A DNA stretch of 64,000 nucleotides from Actimicrobium antarcticum (GTDB lineage Bacteria; Pseudomonadota; Gammaproteobacteria; Burkholderiales; Burkholderiaceae_D), in contig NZ_BAAAZE010000001.1 in the NCBI RefSeq assembly GCF_039536745.1, forward strand, positions 124,001 through 188,000, in the 5' to 3' direction. The position numbers were made by a program, and so were the translations under genes. This document shows, piece after piece, positions 26,393 to 35,937 of this stretch. The notes under the pieces were generated by a model. That model saw only the letters and a program-made list of their open reading frames with translations. It was not told the origin of the DNA and searched no databases. Positions within the stretch are counted from its first letter, which is position 1. The number at the start of each line of letters is the position of its first letter.

Positions 26393-26935
26393 TCACTCTG
26401 CAATATGTAAAACCGGCACCGCTCCCGTCAACCAGACGCCGTTGTCCGCCTGAAAAAATCGGAAGCCCTGTTCGTGCATCAGCATGGCCTTCACCCTCAG
26501 CACAACCGCTTTCCCATGTCGCTGCCCGACAGCCAGCGCAGTGGATTCGTCCTGCGACAAATGCACATAGTGCCGCGCGCCGGGCCGCAATCCGTCCTTG
26601 CGTATGGCATCGAGGAAACGCGTCGCCGTGCCGTGGTAAAGAAATTCTGGCGGTACTTGCTCAATGAAGTCGATATCCACGCTCACGGCGGAATGCCCCT
26701 GCACGGCACGTATGCGCAGCCCGTCAGGAGAAATGGCGAAGCGCTTCTTGTCGCTGGTTGCCACGACCGCCTGTATCACATCGCGGTCGAGACGCTGGCC
26801 ATCCCTTGCTGCAGCGAGGAGTAACGCGTCGATATCGGTCCATCCCTCAAGGTCGAGTGTGATGCCGATAGCGTCGGGCTGATGGCGCAAGACAAAGCTT
26901 AAGAATTTACTGATCGCGGTGTGTTTTTTATGCAT
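26393..26935 (-). CDS. kptA: RNA 2'-phosphotransferase KptA/Tpt1
   Basis: A 180-residue cytoplasmic protein matching the bacterial KptA family throughout: SKFLSFVLRHQPDAIGI, DLEGWTDIDALL, KKRFAISPDGLRIRAVQGHS, PPEFLYHGTATRFLDAI, GLRPGARHYVHLSQD, KAVVLRVKAMLMHEQGF and DNGVWLTGAVP. The conserved Arg-His pair and later Arg residues of the catalytic set are present. Tpt1 moves an internal RNA 2'-phosphate to NAD+. Bacteria lack the tRNA splicing pathway that makes this substrate in eukaryotes, so its job here is open. It lies 115 bases after the PLP operon and may be a separate unit. Confidence 0.95.
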   Translation of the reverse strand: MHKKHTAISKFLSFVLRHQPDAIGITLDLEGWTDIDALLLAAARDGQRLDRDVIQAVVATSDKKRFAISPDGLRIRAVQGHSAVSVDIDFIEQVPPEFLYHGTATRFLDAIRKDGLRPGARHYVHLSQDESTALAVGQRHGKAVVLRVKAMLMHEQGFRFFQADNGVWLTGAVPVLHIAE

Positions 26936-27050
26936 GATGGCGTGATTTGAACATCCTGTCGGGCGCGCACGTCCCGGAAAAATAGTGTTTGTCCGGCACC
27001 GTTTGTAACGCGCCAGTCGATGCCATTTATTGCGTCACCGCAAACATTGA

Positions 27051-28508
27051 TCACATGATGGAAATACTTTTTACCCGGCTTTCCAGCGCATCAAGCGCAG
27101 CCAGCGCGTCGGCCGTCAGATCCATTCCGGCTGCGGCGGCCACCACCATGGGCGCACTGACACACACACGCAACGCCATCACCGGCAGGCCATCCCGCGC
27201 GCCACAGGCGACCGCTTGCCCCAACTGAAAACGGCGCTGCCCGGAATCGCCTGCCATCAACTGCTGGTGAATGGTGCGGGTTTGCGCCGCCGTCAGGTAG
27301 CGTCCGTCGAGGCATTTCAACAGCAGCGGAAACACCGTTTGTTCGCGATCCCACACTGGCGCTGTTAGCACTCCGCGCGCGACAGGTGTCACTGGCAACG
27401 CCTCCAGATACGAGCTCGCTGCCACACGCCGTCGAATTGCCGCGCCGAACTCACGCAGAATCGCGGTCACCTGCTCATCAGGCAGGGCATGAAACCGGGT
27501 CAGTTCCACCATCGCCGCCTGCCAGCGCAACAGCAATCCGAAGTTGGTTGCCACTGGCAGCGACTGACCGCAGCGCCAGGATGAAGGCCAGTCCGCCGCA
27601 CAGGAATAGGCGCCGACACTCTCCGCAAAGTCGACGTCCCGATAGCGCAAGGCGAGCTCCGACGGCACCAGCAGCGCACCGCAAAACGTCGGTCCGCCAA
27701 CAAATTTCGAACCGGTGATCGCCACCAGAAAACCCTGCGCCAGATACGCGCGCACTGTTGCTGCCGCCAGCCTGAACTGGCAGGCATCCACCAGTACCGT
27801 CACTTGCTGCGGCCAGCGCTGCTGCAATGCCAGTACGGTATCGACACCCGGCACCAGCAGCCCGGTTTTGCTGAGGTCGGTCAGCACCAGCAGCACCGAG
27901 CGACCTGCGGCAACGACCTCGCTGACGTGAGCAATGCACTCGGCATCGACCAGCACAGGATCGCGCAACGACCCGTCGGCGGCACGCGCAGACAACGTGA
28001 TCAGCGCGGGTCGCCATTCATCGAGCGGTACGCCAGCCGGCACCAGCGTGCTGTGGGCGGCGCAGCTGGCGGGGTGTTTTCCTTGCAGCGCAGCGGGCAA
28101 ACCGCTGCCGGTTTCGGCGGGGGCAATCATGATGATGCAGTCTGGCCGCAACCACTGACCCGCCAGCAAATGCAGGTCGGTGCCGGAGGCTGCCAGCACG
28201 ACGCTGGCGTCGGGCGTGCCGCACAGGGCGAGCAAATCCCGGCGCAGCCGTTCGGCTTGCGTCGCATACACGAAGGCGGGTGAATGCTGCTGCAGTTGTC
28301 TGGCGCACTCGGCATGTAGTGCCTGCGCGGCAGCATGGCCAGCACCGGAAATGATCGATGCCGTCGATGACCCCAGCGCGACCAGTTCGGGGTCCGGAAA
28401 AGGCCGGCTGCCGTAGCGCGACCTGCCAGTTTCCGGATCGAGCATCAGCCTGTCATCGCCACCGGCGAGCAGCAGCGACTGTAACGATGGCCAATGCGCG
28501 CCCGCCAT
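27051..28508 (-). CDS. Fold-type I PLP-dependent enzyme (third gene of the operon)
   Basis: A 485-residue protein. It has the aspartate-aminotransferase-fold arrangement: a small N-terminal part, VVLAASGTDLHLLAGQWL (glycine/Thr phosphate-binding region), VTVLVDACQFRLA with the ring-binding Asp at about 241, and LVAITGSKFVGGPTFCGALL with the probable Schiff-base Lys at about 268. The SKF.GGP pattern recalls cysteine-desulfurase or glutamate-decarboxylase-like enzymes, but I do not recognise a characterised family. The start is 3 bases after the ATP-grasp stop, so the two are surely co-translated. The reaction is unknown. Confidence 0.78.
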   Translation of the reverse strand: MAGAHWPSLQSLLLAGGDDRLMLDPETGRSRYGSRPFPDPELVALGSSTASIISGAGHAAAQALHAECARQLQQHSPAFVYATQAERLRRDLLALCGTPDASVVLAASGTDLHLLAGQWLRPDCIIMIAPAETGSGLPAALQGKHPASCAAHSTLVPAGVPLDEWRPALITLSARAADGSLRDPVLVDAECIAHVSEVVAAGRSVLLVLTDLSKTGLLVPGVDTVLALQQRWPQQVTVLVDACQFRLAAATVRAYLAQGFLVAITGSKFVGGPTFCGALLVPSELALRYRDVDFAESVGAYSCAADWPSSWRCGQSLPVATNFGLLLRWQAAMVELTRFHALPDEQVTAILREFGAAIRRRVAASSYLEALPVTPVARGVLTAPVWDREQTVFPLLLKCLDGRYLTAAQTRTIHQQLMAGDSGQRRFQLGQAVACGARDGLPVMALRVCVSAPMVVAAAAGMDLTADALAALDALESRVKSISIM

Positions 28509-28511
28509 GGT

Positions 28512-29747
28512 TCAGTCGCGCAACGTGGTCGTGCGGCTTGTATCGAGCAGCTGGCGGAAGGCATCGAAGACCTTGCGCATCACCGGTTTCTTGTACGGGA
28601 ACATGCCTTCCGGATCCATGTCATGCACGATCATGGCGTTGTCGACTTCGAAGATCAGCAAGTCGCCGTTGCTGGTTTCGGCGCAATCCATGCCGAGGTA
28701 GGGCAAGCCCAGCCGACCGTAAATGTCCTGCATCGCGCTGGCATGACGCACCGCAAATTGCTGGTCGAAGCTGGCCATGCAGGCGGCTTCTTCATCGCGC
28801 TTGGGCTGGCTGTCGGTCATCCCGGCATTGAGGTAATGAATCATCCAGTGCGATGAAATCGCGTAGTGGCAAATGAACGGAATGCCATCGATGATGATGA
28901 TCCGGTATTTGCGGAACTGGCCATCGGCGCTGCGATAGTCGACGAAGCGCGACAGGTAGAAGCGCGCGGCATCGACCTTGTCCAGATAGCTGGCGACCTC
29001 GGCGGGCGAACTCAGTTTGTCGAGATTCTGGCCGGCATGCGAGCCGGTCGGACGCACGATGATCGGGAAATCGCCGTCCGGCAGCAGCGGCGTCACGGCA
29101 AGGGTGCCATCCGCAATCGCCTGCAACTGCGTTCGGTCGACGCGCACCGTGGCCGGCATTTCCACGCCGGCGATGTCTTGCAGTGCCGCGCAGGCGCCAT
29201 CGCGTGACAGCACGGCGATGCGCTCGGGGCGATTGATGATCGGGCGCGGCCAATTGGCCAGATCGGTGGTCAGGCGTTTTAGCAGCGGCTGGTTGCGGTC
29301 CGATTCGGCGACTGCCACCAGCAGGACATCGTGATCCGGCACGACCGTGGGCCAACCGGAATCGGCCGTCAGGTACAGCAGGTCGAGCGAGACATCCGAA
29401 TTTTCGATCAGGAATTCCACTGGCGTATTCGCCATCAGGTCGCCCGGACCCATGATGGCCAGCAGGCGTACTCCCGGTCCGGCTTGCCGCGCAGGCAGCG
29501 AGTACACCGACTGGATCGCAATCGCTTCGGCCTGGACCGCCAGCGCGTCATTGCGGTCACCGGTCAGTTGCAGCACCGTCGAAAAGTCGAGGTAGGCATG
29601 CGCATCGGCCGGATTATCCTGGGCGCGCTGCAATAAATCCTGGCCCTGATGCACCAGGTTTTCGCCAGCGAAGGCACGGCGCATCAGGGGCGCGACGCCG
29701 ATCAGGGCAGGCAGGAGGAGGGTGTCGGTCATGGTGGAATCAGTCAT
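28512..29747 (-). CDS. ATP-grasp ligase-like protein with N-terminal TPR-like region
   Basis: A 411-residue protein starting at MTDSTMTDTLLL (29747); a GTG at 29759 is possible. The first 100 residues have a TPR-like helical pair (LLQRAQDNPADAHAYLDFSTVLQLTGDRNDALAV). A pre-ATP-grasp domain follows, then the ATP-grasp core: DGDFPIIVRPTGSHAGQNL (nucleotide-binding strand, with Arg where Lys is usual), FYLSRFVDYRSADGQFRKYRI, LPYLGMDCAE and LLIFEVDNAMIVHDMDPEG with the metal-binding Glu/Asn. Such enzymes join a carboxylate to an amine through an acyl phosphate. It overlaps the decarboxylase by 8 bases, so the decarboxylase amine is a plausible substrate. Confidence 0.8.
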   Translation of the reverse strand: MTDSTMTDTLLLPALIGVAPLMRRAFAGENLVHQGQDLLQRAQDNPADAHAYLDFSTVLQLTGDRNDALAVQAEAIAIQSVYSLPARQAGPGVRLLAIMGPGDLMANTPVEFLIENSDVSLDLLYLTADSGWPTVVPDHDVLLVAVAESDRNQPLLKRLTTDLANWPRPIINRPERIAVLSRDGACAALQDIAGVEMPATVRVDRTQLQAIADGTLAVTPLLPDGDFPIIVRPTGSHAGQNLDKLSSPAEVASYLDKVDAARFYLSRFVDYRSADGQFRKYRIIIIDGIPFICHYAISSHWMIHYLNAGMTDSQPKRDEEAACMASFDQQFAVRHASAMQDIYGRLGLPYLGMDCAETSNGDLLIFEVDNAMIVHDMDPEGMFPYKKPVMRKVFDAFRQLLDTSRTTTLRD

Positions 29748-31173
29748 GGGAAGTGGCACAGCGCGATGCGCCGAACATCAGGGTGGCACGGATCAGCGCA
29801 TCGACGTCAGCTTCTGTGGTGCGGTGGTTGACGATCGCCGCGCGCAAGACCAGCTGGCCATGGATCGTGGTAACCGACGGCGCTGCGATGCCGGACTCTT
29901 GCAGGTCGGCGGCAATATCGGCGTTGACACGGCCAGCGTCGTCACTGCCGCAACGGTAGCGGAAGCAGACGATGTTGAGCGCAACCGGTGCCATGAGTTC
30001 CAGCTCCGGTCGTGCTGCGATCTGTTGTTCCAGATAGCGTGCCAGCCGGCAGGTATCCGAAATCATCTGGCCGAGTCGTTCGGCGCCGTATACCGTCAGC
30101 GTGAACCAGGTCTTGAGGGCACGGAATCCGCGCGACAGATCGGGACCGAAATCACAGGGCCAAGGCGAAGCCGCCGCCATGCCGCGTTCATCGCGTCGCA
30201 AGTAGGCTGCCGGTGACGCAAAGGTGGCGAAATGCTGCGCGCCATCGCGTACCAGAATGAAGCCGGCGTCATACGGCACCTGGCCCCATTTGTGGAAATC
30301 GAACGCAATCGAATCGGCCCGCTCGATACCAGCGAGCTGCGGCGCGACATCCTGCGCCAGCATGCCCAGTGCACCGTAAGCGCCATCGACATGAAACCAC
30401 AGGCGCTCGCGTGCGGCGATATCGGCAATCGCCTCCAGGTCATCGACTGCGCCGACATCGACGGTGCCGGCCGTGCCGGTGATGAAGAACGGTTGCAGTC
30501 CTGCCGCGCGGTCGGCCGCAATGGTCTGTTCCAGTACGGCGATGTCCATGGCGAACGAGGCGGTGACCGGGATGCTGCGCAGCGCACTAAAGCCCAGCCC
30601 GGCCAGATCCATCGCTTGCGCCACGCAACCATGCGCGGCCTGCGAGGTATAGGCCACCAGCCGGTTGCCGGCTACACCCTGTTCGCGCACGGACGGTCCA
30701 AGCGCCCGGGTGCGCGCCACCAGCAGCGCAATCAGGTTCGCCATCGAGGTGCCGGTGACGAACAGGCCGGACGCCGTGTCGGGGAAGCGGAACAGTTCGC
30801 GGACCCACTGCAAGACCTGGCGCTCGACCACGATCGGCATCTGGTCGCGTCCGCCCAGATTGGGGTTCAGGCCGGCTGCCAGCAGCTCGGCCATCATCCC
30901 CACCGGCGTGCCACCGCCCTGTACCCAGCCAAAAAATCCGGGATGCGTATTGCCCGGACCGTAGGGCAGGACCGATTCCATGAAGCGGGCATGCGCCTGT
31001 GCCATCGTGCTTTCGGTCTGCGGTAACGGTACCGTGAAGTGCTCGCGCTGGGCTTGCGGTATCGGTTGCCAGACCGGGCGCTCACGCAAATGTTGCTGAT
31101 AGTCGAGCATGTCATCGAGCATGCGATGGCTTTGCTGGCGGAAGTCTGTCCAGTTGTCGGGGTCGAGGGTCAT
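29740..31173 (-). CDS. PLP-dependent amino acid decarboxylase (AADC/group II)
   Basis: A 477-residue protein from ATG 31173 (an in-frame TTG lies 7 codons upstream). Group II decarboxylase hallmarks: NTHPGFFGWVQGGGTPVGMMAELLAAGLNPN, GLFVTGTSMANLIALLVAR, WFHVDGAYGALG with the ring-pairing Asp, and SIAFDFHKWGQVPYDAGFI with the Schiff-base Lys (about 295). The family decarboxylates aromatic amino acids, glutamate-type or diaminobutyrate-type substrates; the sequence does not say which. It is the first gene of a three-gene minus operon with the ATP-grasp and second PLP enzyme. Confidence 0.9.
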   Translation of the reverse strand: MTLDPDNWTDFRQQSHRMLDDMLDYQQHLRERPVWQPIPQAQREHFTVPLPQTESTMAQAHARFMESVLPYGPGNTHPGFFGWVQGGGTPVGMMAELLAAGLNPNLGGRDQMPIVVERQVLQWVRELFRFPDTASGLFVTGTSMANLIALLVARTRALGPSVREQGVAGNRLVAYTSQAAHGCVAQAMDLAGLGFSALRSIPVTASFAMDIAVLEQTIAADRAAGLQPFFITGTAGTVDVGAVDDLEAIADIAARERLWFHVDGAYGALGMLAQDVAPQLAGIERADSIAFDFHKWGQVPYDAGFILVRDGAQHFATFASPAAYLRRDERGMAAASPWPCDFGPDLSRGFRALKTWFTLTVYGAERLGQMISDTCRLARYLEQQIAARPELELMAPVALNIVCFRYRCGSDDAGRVNADIAADLQESGIAAPSVTTIHGQLVLRAAIVNHRTTEADVDALIRATLMFGASRCATSHD

Positions 31174-31341
31174 GGGGCGCAAGTCAGGATGCAAAGGTGA
31201 TCGGTAAGATTTTTTAATATGATGCGGCTAGCGCGCGGCGGCGCACCAGCGGAGTAGCTGGCGTTTTCCGGCACTGTTCGTTGATTCGCGCCGGCCCGCC
31301 ACGGGACGAACCAGCGGGACCAGCGGGACCAACCATCGTCA

Positions 31342-32418
31342 TCAAAGCGGATCGACTGCCACCAGCAGTTTGCCGCGATGGTCGCCGGTAAACAGGCTGT
31401 TGAGTGTGGCCGGCAGTTGGTCGAAACCATGCACGATGGTTTCCTCGAACACCAGGCTGCCCGCTTTGACCCACGGTCCCACGATCTTCAGCATCTCGTC
31501 CATCCGGTGCGCATAGTCACGTGCCAGCATGCCCTGGATGGTGGCGCGCTGGTACAGCATGTGATGCAGGAAGCGCGGGCCCGATTCGGGTTGATCGAGG
31601 CCGCCCGAGTATTGGCTGATGGTGCCGCAAATGATGATGCGGGCACGCAGGTTGATCAGCGGGATCACCGCATCGGTGACCATGCCACCGACATTGTCGA
31701 AGTACACATCCACGCCACCAGTCAATGCCTTGATGGTCGCTGCGAGCGCATCGGCGTCGGCATGCGCCTTGTAATCGACAGCCCAGTCCAGCCCGAGCGT
31801 GGTGCGCAACCAGTCGCATTTGCTGGCCCCTCCGGCGATACCGAGGACCTTGCAGCCATGCCGCTTGGCGAACTGTGCAACCAGCGAACCCACCGCACCG
31901 GCGGCGCCCGAGACCACCACGACTTCACCGGCATGCGGGCGTCCGGATTCGGTCAGGCCAAACCAGGCAGTGCGGCCGGGCATGCCCAGCGCGCCCAGTG
32001 CGGTACTCACGGGTGCCAGCGCCGGGTCGAGTTTGCGCAAGACGCTGTGGTGCACCCGCGCATGCGTCTGCCAGCCGAGCATGCCCTCGACCCAGTCGCC
32101 GGGTGCCAGGTGCGGTACGCCCGATGCCATGACGCGTCCCACCACACCCGCGGTCTGCACCGTATCGAGTGCATGCGGCAGGGCGTTGTAGGTGGGCCGG
32201 GACGACTGATTGATGCGCATGTACGGATCGACACTGAGATAACGCGCCTCCACCAGCACTTCGCCCGCCGACAGGACCGTCGACAGGGACTGCGTACGCA
32301 GTGCGTAATGTTCGGGCCCGACGACGCCATCAGGATGGCGCAGATAAATCCATTGCTGGTTGTCGATCGTGGCGGGCAAGACGTGCGTCGCGGCGGTAGG
32401 GTGGATGGAGGTGGGCAT
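31342..32418 (-). CDS. Zinc-independent NADP-dependent MDR oxidoreductase
   Basis: A 358-residue medium-chain dehydrogenase/reductase of the leukotriene B4 12-hydroxydehydrogenase / CurA type. It has VSVDPYMR-like SVDPYMRINQ, the NADP-binding VVVSGAAGAVGSLVAQFAK, a basic residue after the second strand, VDVYFDNVGGMVTDAVI and RIIICGTISQY. No zinc-ligand motif. It reduces a C=C or ketone next to a carbonyl; the substrate is unknown. It lies 168 bases upstream of the decarboxylase operon in the same direction; the gap carries GACCAGCGG-type short repeats (around 31305-31332). Co-function with the operon is possible but not shown. Confidence 0.88.
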   Translation of the reverse strand: MPTSIHPTAATHVLPATIDNQQWIYLRHPDGVVGPEHYALRTQSLSTVLSAGEVLVEARYLSVDPYMRINQSSRPTYNALPHALDTVQTAGVVGRVMASGVPHLAPGDWVEGMLGWQTHARVHHSVLRKLDPALAPVSTALGALGMPGRTAWFGLTESGRPHAGEVVVVSGAAGAVGSLVAQFAKRHGCKVLGIAGGASKCDWLRTTLGLDWAVDYKAHADADALAATIKALTGGVDVYFDNVGGMVTDAVIPLINLRARIIICGTISQYSGGLDQPESGPRFLHHMLYQRATIQGMLARDYAHRMDEMLKIVGPWVKAGSLVFEETIVHGFDQLPATLNSLFTGDHRGKLLVAVDPL

Positions 32419-32699
32419 GAGAAATCTCGGCTAAGGGGAGTTGGAGTTTAGCCGGATATTGCTGGAACACAAATAATCGTCGCCGCACGATGATTCACGA
32501 CCATGCGATGACGACAGCACCATTCGTCATAGTCGCAGGGAAAATGGCTGTACCGCCGACGGCTCGAACACCACAGCGACAAATTCCAAAGCAGATGAAT
32601 TGCCGATGATGCGATTGCACGCAATTTTCCGGACGTGCGCGTTGTGGTACGGTTGGCCATTCCGCTAGCTAGCGCAGCGCTTCACTAAAAGGCTTCACG

Positions 32700-33092
32700 A
32701 TGGCAATTGGATGGTTATCCGTTTTAAAAATGGTTCCGTGGGTCGATGTCATCAGCAATGCACCCAAGGTGGCGGAGGGTGCAAAAAAGCTGTGGGACTC
32801 GGTCGGCAGAAAACAGCATTTACCGAAAGCCGCCAGCACCGCCAAGACCGGCGCCGACGTGGTGGTACCGATTGACAGTCGACTGATGGCGGCCGAGAGT
32901 ACGCTCGCGTTGCTGCAGGAACAGATGCTGGCCTCGGCCGAACTGATCAAGGAATTGGCCGAGCAAAATCGCCAGTTGGTAGCGCGCGTCGATCTGATGC
33001 GTCGGCGCATGGCATGGATCGGTCTGGTGACAGCGCTGCTGGTGGTCGGACTGATCGTGTCGTCAGCGGCCATGCGCGGCGTGGTCGCCTGA
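32700..33092 (+). CDS. Small tail-anchored membrane protein, hypothetical
   Basis: A 130-residue protein: amphipathic N-terminus (MAIGWLSVLKMVPWVDVISNAPKVAEGAKKLWDS), a basic linker, a coiled coil (residues about 58-100: LMAAESTLALLQEQMLASAELIKELAEQNRQLV), then one C-terminal membrane helix (MAWIGLVTALLVVGLIVSSAAM). Similar small proteins are common and uncharacterised in betaproteobacteria. It is monocistronic. Confidence 0.7.
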   Translation: MAIGWLSVLKMVPWVDVISNAPKVAEGAKKLWDSVGRKQHLPKAASTAKTGADVVVPIDSRLMAAESTLALLQEQMLASAELIKELAEQNRQLVARVDLMRRRMAWIGLVTALLVVGLIVSSAAMRGVVA

Positions 33093-33424
33093 CGCCTTCG
33101 GTGCATCGCCGGTAGCAACCGTGCAGGACATCCCGGTCGGGCAATTCCGACACCGCGCAATGTGCTGAAAATACAGAACCTTCATCAGTGATAGTCCACG
33201 ACATCACGCGTCGAATTCTTGCTAAAAAAATTACTTAAGAGAAATAGAACGTGATACCTTCAGCTACCGACTGGAGGTAGCTCGCAATAGTTGACCGACC
33301 CGTCGCAGATACGCGCATTCGCGCCTTGGCGGGATCGGGTTTCGCCGGGGTTTCAAATACGTGCCACATGGCCTGCAGCGGCCCGAACGTCATCGGGTCG
33401 CCGGTTACAATACATGGTGCGATT

Positions 33425-35671
33425 ATGTCCAAACCGAACGACGCAAGACCAGGTTCAGTCGATTCGGATGCCCCGTTCCCGACGAACAAATCACTCCTTC
33501 AAAGCCAGATTCTGAAAGCAGATGCGCTGCAACACGCGATCTTCAACAGCGCGCATTTTTCCAGCATCGCCACCGATGAACATGGCGTCATCCAGATTTT
33601 CAATGTCGGTGCCGAGCGCATGCTGGGGTATGTGGCCGAGGATGTTGTCAATCGCGTTACACCTGCAGACATATCCGATCCGGATGAACTGATTTGCCGC
33701 GCATCCGGCTTGAGCCTGGAGTTTCACACCACCATTGCGCCAGGGTTCGAAGCGCTGGTGTTCAAGGCATCGCGCGGTATCGAGGATATTTACGAACTCA
33801 CCTACATCCGCAGAGATGGATCGCGCTTTCCCGCTGTCGTTTCGGTGACCGGACTTAGGGATGCGCAGGGAATGTTAATCGGCTACCTGCTCATCGGAAC
33901 CGACAACACGGCACGCAAGCAGGTCGACGAAGCGCTGTCGGCGAAAAATCTGGAACTCGCGGCCCGTACCGCTGACCTGCAATTTTTTCGCACGGCCATG
34001 GATGCCACCGCCGACGCCATCGTACTGATTAGCCGCAACACCATGCGGTTCGTGGAACTCAATGCGACTACCTGCGCGCTGTTGGGTTACTCACGTGCGG
34101 AATTGCTGTGTATGGGACCCAACGATATTGTTGTGGGAGCATCTGACGAAATCCAGATCGAATGCGATGCCGTCATCGCCGGCCACGCCGTCTTTGCAGA
34201 CAAACAAGCCAGTTTGCGTTGCAAGAATGGCGAAAAAATCGATGTGGAGATCTTTCGTCAGACACTGCCATCGGGTGATGACTGGATCATCGTCTGTGTC
34301 ATGCGTGACATCAGCGAGCGCAAGGCAGCAGAAGAACGCATGTATCGCCTGGCGCATTTTGATCCGCTGACCGGGCTCCCGAACCGGACACTTTTTTACG
34401 AGAGCCTGAAACGTACGTTGGCCAGAGCGGCCAAATCCGACTGGATGATTGCCGTGTTTTTCATCGATCTGGATAACTTTAAAAACGTCAATGACACCAT
34501 GGGACACGATGTCGGCGATGAGCTGCTGCATCAGGTCAGCAACCGGTTGACTGCAAGCATTCGCATCCGGGACACGGTCGGCCGGCTGGGCGGCGACGAA
34601 TTTGCTTTAATACTGATCATGAAAAAGGGTCAAAACACCGCAGCGCAGGTCGCTACAAAAATCGAGAACACCTTACGTACGCCGTTTCGTTTGAACGGCC
34701 ATGACGTGCTCGTGTCAGCCAGTATCGGCATCACGCTGTATCCGGACGACGCAACCGATCCGCAGATCCTTCTGCAATACGCCGACACGGCGATGTATCA
34801 GGCCAAACAAAGCGGCCGTAATACCTATCGATTTTTTACGGCACAGATGAACGTGGATGCGATTGCACGGCGCGAACTTGAGGTCGCTTTGCGATTCGCT
34901 CTCGAACACGACGAATTTGTGCTGCATTACCAGCCAAAAGTCGATCTGGTGTCCGGCAAAATTGAGGGCTTTGAAGCGTTGCTACGCTGGGAGCGGCCAG
35001 GGCATGGACTGTTATTCCCGGGCGCTTTTATTCCGGCACTGGAAGAAACCGGACTCATCGTTCTGGTCGGAAAGTGGGTGATTGGAGAGGCATGCCGACA
35101 GATAGGGGTCTGGATGCGCGGCGGAATCGGGCCGGTCAGAGTCGCCGTCAATGTCTCTGGACGACAGTTCGTTGAAGGCGACCTCTACGGCAACGTCACC
35201 CAGGCGATTCATCGGAATGCAATTCGGTCCGACCTGCTGGAACTGGAGATTACCGAGAGTTCGTTGATGGAGAACACCGAGCTTACTGTCGCAATCCTTC
35301 AAAATCTGCGCAAGGCGGGTGTTACGGTCTCGATCGACGACTTCGGGACGGGCTATTCCAGCCTTGCCTATCTGCGCCGCTTTCCCATCAATAAACTCAA
35401 GATTGACATGTCATTCATTCGCGATGTGACGAGCAACGTTGATGATGCATCAATCGTGCTGGCAATCATCAGCATGGCGCACAGCCTGCATTTGCAGGTC
35501 GTGGCCGAAGGTGTCGAAACGGCCGAGCAGCTACGGTATTTGCGGGAACACGAATGCGATCAGATGCAGGGGTACTACTTCAGCCGACCCGTGCCCGCGA
35601 CGGGCGTTGAACAAATGCTGTATGACGGCAAGCAATTGCCAGAGCAAGACGAATGCACTCCGGCAGTCTAA
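33425..35671 (+). CDS. PAS-PAS-GGDEF-EAL cyclic di-GMP protein
   Basis: A 748-residue cytoplasmic protein starting MSKPNDARPG (33425). Two PAS domains (about 30-165 and 180-300) are followed by GGDEF with intact RLGGDEF and an RIRD I-site five residues before it. The EAL domain has EALLRWERP, VAVNVSGRQF, LELEITESSLM, IDDFGTGYSSL, NKLKIDMSFI and VVAEGVET, so the phosphodiesterase residues are complete. Both activities are possible, with PAS input choosing. No membrane helix, so the signal is probably intracellular (redox, light or ligand). About 266 bases separate it from the next kinase. Confidence 0.93.
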   Translation: MSKPNDARPGSVDSDAPFPTNKSLLQSQILKADALQHAIFNSAHFSSIATDEHGVIQIFNVGAERMLGYVAEDVVNRVTPADISDPDELICRASGLSLEFHTTIAPGFEALVFKASRGIEDIYELTYIRRDGSRFPAVVSVTGLRDAQGMLIGYLLIGTDNTARKQVDEALSAKNLELAARTADLQFFRTAMDATADAIVLISRNTMRFVELNATTCALLGYSRAELLCMGPNDIVVGASDEIQIECDAVIAGHAVFADKQASLRCKNGEKIDVEIFRQTLPSGDDWIIVCVMRDISERKAAEERMYRLAHFDPLTGLPNRTLFYESLKRTLARAAKSDWMIAVFFIDLDNFKNVNDTMGHDVGDELLHQVSNRLTASIRIRDTVGRLGGDEFALILIMKKGQNTAAQVATKIENTLRTPFRLNGHDVLVSASIGITLYPDDATDPQILLQYADTAMYQAKQSGRNTYRFFTAQMNVDAIARRELEVALRFALEHDEFVLHYQPKVDLVSGKIEGFEALLRWERPGHGLLFPGAFIPALEETGLIVLVGKWVIGEACRQIGVWMRGGIGPVRVAVNVSGRQFVEGDLYGNVTQAIHRNAIRSDLLELEITESSLMENTELTVAILQNLRKAGVTVSIDDFGTGYSSLAYLRRFPINKLKIDMSFIRDVTSNVDDASIVLAIISMAHSLHLQVVAEGVETAEQLRYLREHECDQMQGYYFSRPVPATGVEQMLYDGKQLPEQDECTPAV

Positions 35672-35937
35672 GAACAACTTTTAGGCCGATCGGTGCCGAT
35701 GGCTACCGGCCTGAACCAAGTGCGGAGTCGAGGCGCAGACCGGTGGTCAGGCGCAGGTCGATATGACCCACCGGCAAAGAAGCGGCGATGTGTTGCGCTT
35801 GCGCTGGCCCCATTATGCCCAGTGAAATGTAATCGAACCCCTGCACTCGAAACCCGAGGGATGAAGGGTAAAATGTTGCACGCTCTCCTGGCCTGGCTGA
35901 GCCCGCGCTTCCGAATGATTCACATCCGGAGCGCACG

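Noticed and set aside
28127..29355. Overlapping alternative frames within the PLP and ATP-grasp genes
   Set aside because: They are out-of-frame shadows of the operon genes with no family likeness.
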